Source: Chloroflexota bacterium (lineage in GTDB: Bacteria > Chloroflexota > Dehalococcoidia > DSTF01 > JACRBR01). From it: a stretch of DNA of 35,906 bases. Each line of letters begins with the position of its first letter. Within the stretch, counting starts at the first letter, position 1. Position numbers and translations under genes: made by a program. Shown here piece by piece: positions 15,440 through 24,085 of the stretch. The notes below the pieces were generated by a model. That model did no database searches, was not told the origin of the DNA, and saw only the letters and a program-made list of their open reading frames with translations. Location of the stretch: the NCBI GenBank assembly GCA_028872875.1, contig JAGWOC010000028.1, positions 1 through 35,906 of the forward strand. Reading direction: 5' to 3'.

Positions 15440-16381
15440 TCAGCCGCGCGCCGCGCCCACGAGGTCCACCACGTCGGCGATGCCCTCATCGCGCAGGTAG
15501 GCTTCGATGCCATCGAGCACGTCGAGCGGCGCGCGCGGGTTGCGGAACGTCGCCGTCCCCACCTGCACGGCCGTCGCGCCCGCGAGCAGGAACTCCACCG
15601 CGTCCGTGCCGCTCATAATGCCGCCGCAGCCGATCACCGGCACCGCGACCGCCGACGCCACCTGCCACACCATGCGCAGCGCCACCGGCTTCATCGCCGG
15701 CCCGGAGAGCCCGGCGAAGACGCGCGTGATCCGCGGCCGCCGGTCGTGCGCGTCGATCGACATCGCCTGCAGCGTGTTCACCACGCACAGCGCGTCCGCC
15801 CCGGCGTCCGCCACCGCGCGGGCGATCGCGGCGATGTCGGTCACGTTCGGCGTCAGCTTCACGATGACGGGCAGCGTGCTCTGCCGCACCACCGCCGACG
15901 TCACCGCCGCCGCCGACCGCGCGTCCTGCCCGAACTCCATGCCGCCCTGCTGCGCGTTCGGGCTGCTGATGTTCAGCTCGAGGCCGGCGATGCCCGGGAT
16001 GCCTTCGAGCCGCGCCGCGCACTCGCCGTATTCTTCCGCTGTCGCGCCGAGGATGCTGACGACCACCGGCACCCGCCAGCGCTCCCACGTTGGCGCCATC
16101 TCCCGCACCACGCGGTCGATGCCGGCGTTCTGCAGGCCGATCGAGTTCAGCATCCCCGCGGGCGTCTCGTCGATGCGCCCGCCGGCCGGGCTGCCGGCCC
16201 GCGGCTGCAGCGTGGTGGTCTTGCTAACGATGGCGCCCAGCCGCTGGATGTCGAACGCCTTCGCCTGTTCGATGCCGTAGCTGAACGTCCCCGAAGCCGC
16301 CATCACGGGGTTCGCGAGCACCAGCGAGTGCTTGGCGGACGCCAGCTCGACGGACAGCTTCGGGGTCTCGGTGGAGTGCAT
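15440..16381 (-). CDS. pyrD: Dihydroorotate dehydrogenase, class 1-like, Ser at the catalytic Cys position
   Basis: Oxidises dihydroorotate to orotate in pyrimidine synthesis, with FMN. The 313 residues have the class 1B layout: ANPVMAASGTFSYG near the N-terminus, SKTTTLQPRAG, GMLNSIGLQN, VKLTPNVTDI, CVVNTLQAM, GLSGPAMKPVALRMV, IGCGGIMSGTDAVEF and GATAVQVGTATF; there is no N-terminal membrane helix as in class 2. The loop that holds the catalytic Cys in class 1 (NxSCPN) reads NISSPN here, so residue 140 is Ser, as in class 2 enzymes. No pyrK lies nearby, so the electron acceptor is open. A TATAAT box lies 11 bases before the ATG. Confidence 0.93.
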   Translation of the reverse strand: MHSTETPKLSVELASAKHSLVLANPVMAASGTFSYGIEQAKAFDIQRLGAIVSKTTTLQPRAGSPAGGRIDETPAGMLNSIGLQNAGIDRVVREMAPTWERWRVPVVVSILGATAEEYGECAARLEGIPGIAGLELNISSPNAQQGGMEFGQDARSAAAVTSAVVRQSTLPVIVKLTPNVTDIAAIARAVADAGADALCVVNTLQAMSIDAHDRRPRITRVFAGLSGPAMKPVALRMVWQVASAVAVPVIGCGGIMSGTDAVEFLLAGATAVQVGTATFRNPRAPLDVLDGIEAYLRDEGIADVVDLVGAARG

Positions 16382-16392
16382 CGGGTCGCGGG

Positions 16393-16398
16393 ATTATA
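16393..16398 (-). promoter_or_regulatory. -10 box of pyrD
   Basis: A perfect TATAAT on the minus strand ends 11 bases before the ATG, predicting a leader of only about 4-5 bases and no Shine-Dalgarno. TTCGGT lies 17 bases upstream as a poor -35. Confidence 0.6.
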
Positions 16399-16565
16399 GC
16401 CACACCGCGGCCGAGACCGAAGCGGGCAGTGTGCGCTACGCTGGATGGTGAAGGTCGAGCGCGCCGCGCGCCGGCGTTCGCGACGCGGCGGACCGGCCGG
16501 AAGCGGGTCGCATCGAGAGGTAGGGGTGCTGCTTGCCGCGCCCCCGGGGCTGGGAGTCGTGTCAT

Positions 16566-16793
16566 ATGGGCCGCAAGGAACTCGAAGCGCTGATCGCCGT
16601 CCTCCAGGATCAGCTCGCGAAGGGGCCAGACGGCGTCGTCGCCGGCACCTGGCAGGTCGTCTTCAGCCGCGACAGGCAGGCGTTCCTCTTCGAAAAGTGC
16701 GAGCTCGGGGCCTACTGCGAGGAGCGGCCCAGCGTCGTCGGGCTCGACGGCACGGTCCTCGACCGCGGCGGCCCCATCCTCGCCGACGCCTGA
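16566..16793 (+). CDS. Small hypothetical protein
   Basis: A 75-residue protein beginning MGRKELEALIAVLQDQLAKG and containing GTWQVVFSRDRQAFLFEKCE and YCEERPSVVGLDG. It looks like a genuine small soluble protein: a helix followed by several short strands, with two Cys seven residues apart. The ATG at 16566 is preferred to an upstream in-frame TTG because GGGAG lies about nine bases before it. It is divergent from pyrD and convergent with the HAD gene. I do not recognise the family. Confidence 0.6.
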   Translation: MGRKELEALIAVLQDQLAKGPDGVVAGTWQVVFSRDRQAFLFEKCELGAYCEERPSVVGLDGTVLDRGGPILADA

Positions 16794-16810
16794 CCGCCCG
16801 GACGGCGGCG

Positions 16811-17497
16811 CTATCCGCAGATGACCCGCTCTACGCGCCCGGCATCCGCCAGGTCGTCGAGCGCGAGGTCCGCGCCCGCTTCGCGCAGCTCGTCCGTGGC
16901 GTACCGCCCCGTCGCCACCGCCAGGGCGAAGGCGCCGTTCGCGTGCGCCGCAGCCACGTCCTGCGGCGTATCGCCGATGACGACCAGGCGCGCGCCCGCG
17001 CCGTCCCCGTCGCGCAGCCGCTCGATGCCGCGCGCGATCACCTCCGCGCGGTCGCCGGAGTCGTCGCCGAAGCCGCCCGCCATCGCCGGGAAGTAACCGT
17101 CGATGCCGAAGTGGCGCAGCTTCAATTCGCCGCCGCGCCGGAAGTTCCCGGTCCCCAGCCCCTGCACCACGTCAGAACGCGCCGACAGCGCGCCGAGCAC
17201 GTCGATGACGCCCGGCATCAGCGCCCCGCCCGGCGCCTCGTGCAGCGCGTCGCGCAGGTGCGGCACATACGCGTCGAGGAAGCGCGCGATCTCGCCCGGC
17301 ATGCGCTCGGCGGCGATGCCGTGCGCCCGCGCGGCATCGCCGAAGATCGCCGTGTCCGTGCGGCCCGAGAACTCGATGCCGCGGAAGGCATCATCGACGC
17401 CGTAGAGGTCGCGGAAGGCGCGCGCCATGGCGAGGCTGCCCGCCCCGCCCGTGTACAGCAGCGTGTTATCGATGTCCCAGAGCGCGATTGTGCGCAC
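16811..17497 (-). CDS. HAD-superfamily hydrolase, phosphoglycolate-phosphatase-like
   Basis: A 228-residue Mg-dependent phosphohydrolase with all HAD motifs: the nucleophile Asp in LWDIDNTLL, a cap domain (residues ~18-85), GTGNFRRG as motif II, a Lys region around ELKLRHFGI, and VIGDTPQDVAAA as motif IV. The start is taken as the GTG at 17497, which has AGAGGAG four bases upstream; a longer in-frame start would add 22 residues unlike a HAD N-terminus. It follows the rhodanese gene on the same strand with a 69-base gap. The substrate is unknown; phosphoglycolate or a nucleotide is plausible. Confidence 0.85.
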   Translation of the reverse strand: MRTIALWDIDNTLLYTGGAGSLAMARAFRDLYGVDDAFRGIEFSGRTDTAIFGDAARAHGIAAERMPGEIARFLDAYVPHLRDALHEAPGGALMPGVIDVLGALSARSDVVQGLGTGNFRRGGELKLRHFGIDGYFPAMAGGFGDDSGDRAEVIARGIERLRDGDGAGARLVVIGDTPQDVAAAHANGAFALAVATGRYATDELREAGADLALDDLADAGRVERVICG

Positions 17498-17566
17498 GGC
17501 GCTCCTCTGTGAGGCGCCGCCCCGGAGTCCGGCCGAGGCGGTTGTGGTACTCCGGGGCTGCACCTG

Positions 17567-17905
17567 TCATTCGACCGGCTCCCCCGCCTTGCGCCAGGCG
17601 TCGGTGCCGCCGTCGAGGTTGTAGAGGTGATCCGCCGGCAGCCCCGCCGCGGCCGCCATCTCCGCCGCCAGGGCGCTCCGCTGGCCGACGGCGCAGACGA
17701 AGACGATCTTCTTGTCCTGCGGTAGCTCCTCGCGCCGTGCGAACACGCTGTTCACGGGGATCAGCGTCGCCGATGGCACGTGCCCGGAGCTGTACTCGTG
17801 CGGCTCCCGCACGTCGATCACCACCACGTCGTCCTGGGCCAGCATCTCCTTCGCTTCCGCGACGTCGATGCGGTAAAACGGCTCGCGCTCGTCTTTGCGC
17901 GGCAT
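17567..17905 (-). CDS. Single-domain rhodanese (sulfurtransferase)
   Basis: A 112-residue rhodanese homology domain. It has the typical VVVIDVREPHEYSSGHVPSA segment, the active-site loop VCAVGQRSA with the catalytic Cys, and the closing NLDGGTDAWRKAG. It transfers sulfane sulfur as a persulfide on the Cys; the acceptor is unknown. AGGAGG precedes the ATG. TAGACT about 36 bases upstream on the minus strand may be its -10 box. It heads a two-gene group with the HAD phosphatase and is divergent from acsA. Confidence 0.9.
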   Translation of the reverse strand: MPRKDEREPFYRIDVAEAKEMLAQDDVVVIDVREPHEYSSGHVPSATLIPVNSVFARREELPQDKKIVFVCAVGQRSALAAEMAAAAGLPADHLYNLDGGTDAWRKAGEPVE

Positions 17906-18073
17906 CTCGCTCCTCCTTCATTGGGCACGCGGTCCCTCCCAGTCTAACCAAGCCCGCCGCGAAGCGGCAGGCGCCACTACGCCGGGCAGGCGCGCGCAGT
18001 CGTCATGCGGTCGATCCTCTACGTTCCACCCGCCAGTCCCCGACGCGCCACAGGCCGTCGCAAGCCGCCGCAG

Positions 18074-18103
18074 TTGACCGCATCCGCCGCGCAAGGCTAG
18101 ATT
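18074..18103 (+). promoter_or_regulatory. Sigma-70-like promoter of acsA
   Basis: TTGACC at 18074, an 18-base spacer and TAGATT at 18098. The predicted leader is about 33 bases and includes GAGGTG just before the TTG start. Confidence 0.65.
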
Positions 18104-18142
18104 GCCCCCGCCGGCCGTGTCGCAGTCGAACGAGGTGCACCC

Positions 18143-19885
<1,743 letters not shown>

Positions 19886-19942
19886 GGGCGCTCCTTGCCG
19901 CGTCCCGCGCACTGCTGCTGTGTGATACGCGTACCACGACCA

Positions 19943-19971
19943 TCGACCACCGCCTATCGACCCGCTAGAAT
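19943..19971 (+). promoter_or_regulatory. Sigma-70-like promoter of ftsY
   Basis: TCGACC at 19943, a 17-base spacer and TAGAAT at 19966. The predicted start near 19978 gives a short leader containing GAGGAGGT at 19987-19994. Confidence 0.65.
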
Positions 19972-20000
19972 GCCGCCTGACCCGACGAGGAGGTACCCCG

Positions 20001-20954
20001 CTGCTCCGCATCTTCAAGCGTACCCGCGAGACCGGCGAGAAGACCGAGCAGGCGCTCGAACGCACGCGCAAGGGCTGGTTCAGCGGCATCTCCGGCCTCT
20101 TCGACCGCGGCAAGATCGACGACGAGCTCTGGGACGAGCTCGAGGAACTGCTGATCGGCGCCGACAGCGGGGTCTCCACCACGCAGAAGATCCTCGGTGC
20201 GGTCCAGCAGCGCGTGGAGCGCGAGCGCATCAAGGATCCGGAGCAGGTGCGCCAGTGCCTGAAGGAGCAGCTCGTCGCCGTCCTCCGCGGCGGCGCCGCG
20301 AAGGGCCGCATCTGGGGCGAGGAAGACAGCCCGCCGCCGGATCGCCCATCCGTCATCCTCGTCGTCGGCGTCAACGGCACCGGCAAGACCACCAGCATCG
20401 CCAAGCTCGCCCAGTCCTACCGCGAGGAAGGCCAGAAGGTCGTCGTCGCGGCCGGCGACACCTTCCGCGCCGCCGCCATCGAGCAGATCAAGAGCTGGGG
20501 CGACGTCGTCGGCGCCGAAGTGATCGCCCACAAGCAGGGCGCCGACCCGGGCGCCGTGGTCTTCGACGCGCTCTCCGCCGCCGAGAGCCGCAAGGCCGAT
20601 GTCGTCCTCATCGACACCGCCGGCCGCCTCCACACCAAGTTCAACCTGATGGAAGAGCTCGGCAAGATCCGCCGCGTCATCGAGCGCAAGCTCCCCGAAG
20701 GCCCTGACGAGGTGCTGCTCGTCCTCGACGCCACCACCGGCCAGAACGCCCTCGTCCAGGCGAAGGCCTTTGCAGAGGTGGTGCCGATCACGGCGCTCTG
20801 CCTGACCAAGCTCGACGGCACGTCGAAGGGAGGCATCGTCTTCGCCGTCTCCGACCAGCTCCAGATCCCCGTGCGCTTCATCGGCACCGGCGAGCGCCCC
20901 GAGGACCTGACACCGTTCGACGCCGGCGAGTTCGTCGATGCGCTCTTCCGGTAG
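20001..20954 (+). CDS. ftsY: Signal recognition particle receptor FtsY, CTG start
   Basis: Membrane docking GTPase for SRP-bound ribosomes. 317 residues: a short basic N-terminus, the N domain (WFSGISGLFDRGKIDDELWDEL...), and the G domain with GVNGTGKTTSIAKLA (P-loop near residue 123), DTFRAAAIEQ, DTAGRLHTK, TKLDGTSKGG and GTGERPEDLTPFD. The N domain is coded well upstream of the first canonical start (a GTG at 20214), and between an in-frame TGA at 19923 and that GTG there is no ATG, GTG or TTG. A CTG at 20001 sits six bases after GAGGAGGT and is the best start. It lacks the long acidic A domain of Escherichia FtsY, as in many Gram-positive-type bacteria. Confidence 0.92.
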   Translation: MLRIFKRTRETGEKTEQALERTRKGWFSGISGLFDRGKIDDELWDELEELLIGADSGVSTTQKILGAVQQRVERERIKDPEQVRQCLKEQLVAVLRGGAAKGRIWGEEDSPPPDRPSVILVVGVNGTGKTTSIAKLAQSYREEGQKVVVAAGDTFRAAAIEQIKSWGDVVGAEVIAHKQGADPGAVVFDALSAAESRKADVVLIDTAGRLHTKFNLMEELGKIRRVIERKLPEGPDEVLLVLDATTGQNALVQAKAFAEVVPITALCLTKLDGTSKGGIVFAVSDQLQIPVRFIGTGERPEDLTPFDAGEFVDALFR

Positions 20955-21010
20955 GGGATACGCCAGCGCCCGGCGACGACTCGACATAACACTCATTGGC
21001 GCTCTCGCAG

Positions 21011-21315
21011 GCGGTCCGAGGCGGGTACTGGGCGGTGGGCGCGGGATCGCGCGGGCTGAAGGCCCGCGCTCCGGAGGCGGCGTGTCGGGCGCTGGGCGCG
21101 GGATCGCGCGGGCTGACGGCCCGCGGTCCGGAGGCGGCGTGTCGGGCGATGGGCGCGTGACCGCGCGGGCTGAAGGCCCGCGCTCCGGAGGCGGCGTGTC
21201 GGGCGATGGGCGCGGGATCGCGCGTGCTGAAGGCCCGCGGTCCGAGGCGGATACCGGGCGGTGGGCGCGGGATCGCGCGGGCTGAGGGCCCACGCTCCGG
21301 AGGCGGCGCTGCGGT
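21011..21315. repeat. Five-copy array of a 57-bp palindromic repeat
   Basis: The 413-base gap between ftsY and the next gene is mostly tandem repeats. Units beginning GGGCGCGGGATCGCGCGG start at 21037, 21094, 21151, 21208 and 21263 (periods 57, 57, 57, 55), with a partial unit before the first. Each holds a hairpin, CGCGGGC-TGAAG-GCCCGCG, and then the palindrome CTCCGGAG. Copies differ at several bases. The same unit occurs at 35786-35885. It resembles REP-type intergenic repeats. The array yields open frames in several phases, but these are not genes. Confidence 0.9.
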
Positions 21316-21352
21316 GGGCGGGCGAACTGACAGGCCGGTCCCTGACATGCGT

Positions 21353-21358
21353 TATGGT
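21353..21358 (+). promoter_or_regulatory. Possible -10 box of the DUF2298 gene
   Basis: TATGGT ends nine bases before the ATG at 21368, with CTGACA at 21327 as a distant -35 (20-base spacer). GAGG lies four bases before the ATG. Weak on its own; position is reasonable. Confidence 0.3.
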
Positions 21359-21367
21359 TGAGGACGC

Positions 21368-24085
21368 ATGAGCGAAACGCTTCGTTGGTGGCTGATCCTC
21401 CAGCTCACGGGCTTCTTCCTGCTGCCCCTGTGCCTCACCCTCTTCCGGCGGCTGCCCGATAGGGGATACGCGCTCTCCAAGCCGTTTGCGCTGCTCTTCC
21501 TGGGCTACGCGTTCTGGCTCCTGAACAGCCTCCGCGTCATCCCGAACTCGTCGGGCGGCATCGTCTTCGTGCTGCTCGCGCTCGCCGTGGTCGCCGGCGT
21601 CTTCGCCTACGTCCGGCGCGACGAGATGTGGGAGTGGGCGCGCGCGCACTGGCGCTACATCGCCGCCGTCGAAGCGCTCCTGCTCGTCGCCTTCCTCGTC
21701 GCGGCCTGGCTGCGCGCGCAGGTCGGCAGCATCGCCGGTACCGAGCAGCCGATGGACCTGATGTTCGTCAACGCCGCCACGCGCGCGTCCCACTTCCCGC
21801 CCCAGGATCCCTGGCTCTCCGGCCACACCGTCGCCTACTACTACTTCGGCTACCTGATCGTGGCGATGACCGGCCGCCTCGCCGGCGTCCAGCCCGAGGT
21901 CGCGTACAACCTGGGCCTCGCCATGACCGCCGCGCTCGCGCTCGTCGGCGCCGCCGGCGTCGCCTACAACCTGATCCGCCTGCACCAAGACGCCGCCGGT
22001 CCGGAGCCCCCTTCCGGTGGCGACGGCGCCCGAGGGATCCATCTCCCCGACGTGCCGTCGCTGCTCATCGCGCAGCGCTCCCGGCGCATGGCGCAGCCGC
22101 CGGCGCCCCCGCCCGTCACGGGCGCCGCACCCGTTCCCGCTGCCGTCGCGCCCGTCCGGCCGACGCCGCCTGCCGCCGCCGCCACCCTTGCCGCGCCTGG
22201 GCCGCGCCTCCCAGGAGGGGCGCATGGCTGGCGCGCGCCCGTCTTCGCGCTCGCCGGCGGGCTCATGCTCGTCGTGATGGGCAACCTGGTCGGCCTGCTC
22301 CAGTTCATGTCGGCGTACGGCATCGGCGGCAGCGGCTTCTACAAGTGGATCGACGTACAGGGGCTGACGGCCGGTATCCCGAGACACAGTTGGTATCCCA
22401 GCGCCTACTTCGGCTTCTTCAACGCCTCGCGCATCTACCCGCTCGACAACGCGCTGCCCGACAAGGGGCGCGTCATCACCGAGTTCCCGATGTTCAGCTT
22501 CATCCTCGGCGACCTGCACCCGCACGTCATGGCGCTGCCCTTCGTCCTGCTCGCCCTCGCGCTCGCGCTCACCCTGTACCGCAGCCGCGAGCCGCTCGAC
22601 ATCGCATTCTGGATCACGCACCCGCTCGTGCTCGTCGCCTCAGCCGTCGTGCTCGGCGCGCTCGCCTTCCTCAACACCTGGGATATCGCGACGCTGGCCT
22701 TCGTCGTCGTCGCCGCGGCCTCCGTCAGCAACTTCATGCGCGTCCGCCGGCTGACGCTCGACCTGCTCGTGCAGGTCGTCTCGTTCGCCGTGCCCCTGCT
22801 CTTGCTCGCGGTCGTCTTCTACCTGCCCTTCATCGTCTCGATATCCGGGAACTCGCAGGTCAACGGGCTCTACCCCGTCATCTCTGACCGCATCGTCTCC
22901 GTGCCGGGCACGCGGCCGGTGCACGCCCTGCTCTACTGGGGACCGCTGTTTGCCGTCGTGCTCCCCTTCGTCGCGAGCCGGCTCGCCGTCGCCCGCGACC
23001 GCATCTCGCTCCGCGGCATCTCCATCGCCGCCGCCGTGCCGATTGCGATCGTCGCCGCGTGGGCCGTGTACTTCGAGATCGTGCTCGCACCGGGGTTCCG
23101 TAGCGTCCCCCTCATCGGCACGCTGCTCGACAAGATCGCCGACCCGCGGAACATCCCCGGCGCGCACGGCCTCGCGGCGCAGATCGCCGACCGCGGCTCC
23201 GCGTGGTTCACCGACATCTTCTTCGGCGCCGCGCTCGCCACGGCGTTGCTCGCCCTCGGGCTCGAAGCCACCGCGAAGGACGATCGCGACCGGCGCGAGA
23301 GCGCCGTCTTCACGCTCGGCCTCATCGCGACGGCGCTGCTGCTCGTGCTCGGCACGGAGTTCTTTTACGTCGGCGACGTCTTCAACTCGCGCATGAACAC
23401 CGTGTTCAAGCTGTACTACGACGCGTGGCTGCTGCTCGCTGTCGCCGGCGGCTTCTCGCTCTTCCAGCTCGCGTCCTGCTGGCGGCCCGGCGTGCAGCGC
23501 GGGGCGGCGTACCGCTATGCGTGGGGCGCGCTCGCCGCCGTCTTCCTCGCCGCCGCCGCCCTCTACCCGATCGGCGGCACGATGGACCGCATCCGCCCCT
23601 ACGACGCCGCCGGCAACCTGATGAAGCCCGTCGACACCCTCAATGGCATCGCCTACTATCCGCCGGACGAGCTCAAGGCGATCGACTTCCTGAAGACGCA
23701 GGCCCAGGGCCAGCACCTCGTGATCGCGGAGGCCGTGGGCAACGACTACTCGTCCGCGGCCCGCATCTCCGGGGCGACGGGCATTCCGACGGTCATCGGC
23801 TGGGTCGGGCACGAGGCGCAGTGGCGCAGCGGCACGTGCACGGCGTGCGCCGGGCGCTTCGACGACGTGAACGAGCTGTACAAGACGGCCGACATGAGCC
23901 GTGTCACCGCCATCGTCCGGAAGTACGGCATCGACTACATCTACGTCGGGCCTCTGGAACGGCAGACGTACGGCGACGCCGCGCTTGCCAAGTTCCAATC
24001 GCTGCCGGTGGCGTTCCAACAAGGAACGGTTACGATATACCGGACAACGGCGACCCCTACCGGCGAGGTGCAGACGATCAGATGA
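21368..24085 (+). CDS. DUF2298 / YYY-motif multi-pass membrane protein (TIGR03662-like)
   Basis: 905 residues with many membrane spans. It carries the family name motif AYYYFGYLIVAMTG (residues ~155-168), the conserved GDLHPHVMALPF and the late block FYVGDVFNSRMNTVFKLYYDAW; the C-terminal soluble part contains HLVIAEAVGNDYSS and GIDYIYVGPLERQTYG. The family is found in Chloroflexota and archaea beside the TIGR03663 family, as here, and resembles GT-C sugar transferases; its reaction is not established. An approximately 80-residue Pro/Ala-rich insertion lies at about 205-290 between membrane spans. Its stop overlaps the next start (ATGA). Confidence 0.85.
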   Translation: MSETLRWWLILQLTGFFLLPLCLTLFRRLPDRGYALSKPFALLFLGYAFWLLNSLRVIPNSSGGIVFVLLALAVVAGVFAYVRRDEMWEWARAHWRYIAAVEALLLVAFLVAAWLRAQVGSIAGTEQPMDLMFVNAATRASHFPPQDPWLSGHTVAYYYFGYLIVAMTGRLAGVQPEVAYNLGLAMTAALALVGAAGVAYNLIRLHQDAAGPEPPSGGDGARGIHLPDVPSLLIAQRSRRMAQPPAPPPVTGAAPVPAAVAPVRPTPPAAAATLAAPGPRLPGGAHGWRAPVFALAGGLMLVVMGNLVGLLQFMSAYGIGGSGFYKWIDVQGLTAGIPRHSWYPSAYFGFFNASRIYPLDNALPDKGRVITEFPMFSFILGDLHPHVMALPFVLLALALALTLYRSREPLDIAFWITHPLVLVASAVVLGALAFLNTWDIATLAFVVVAAASVSNFMRVRRLTLDLLVQVVSFAVPLLLLAVVFYLPFIVSISGNSQVNGLYPVISDRIVSVPGTRPVHALLYWGPLFAVVLPFVASRLAVARDRISLRGISIAAAVPIAIVAAWAVYFEIVLAPGFRSVPLIGTLLDKIADPRNIPGAHGLAAQIADRGSAWFTDIFFGAALATALLALGLEATAKDDRDRRESAVFTLGLIATALLLVLGTEFFYVGDVFNSRMNTVFKLYYDAWLLLAVAGGFSLFQLASCWRPGVQRGAAYRYAWGALAAVFLAAAALYPIGGTMDRIRPYDAAGNLMKPVDTLNGIAYYPPDELKAIDFLKTQAQGQHLVIAEAVGNDYSSAARISGATGIPTVIGWVGHEAQWRSGTCTACAGRFDDVNELYKTADMSRVTAIVRKYGIDYIYVGPLERQTYGDAALAKFQSLPVAFQQGTVTIYRTTATPTGEVQTIR

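Noticed and set aside
20938-21285. Open frames of about 100-150 codons through the 57-bp repeat array
   Set aside because: 57 is a multiple of three, so the repeats stay open in several phases on both strands; the translations are only the repeat read out.
21011-21315. Possible CRISPR array
   Set aside because: The units are contiguous 57-bp tandem repeats with no unique spacers, and there are no cas genes.
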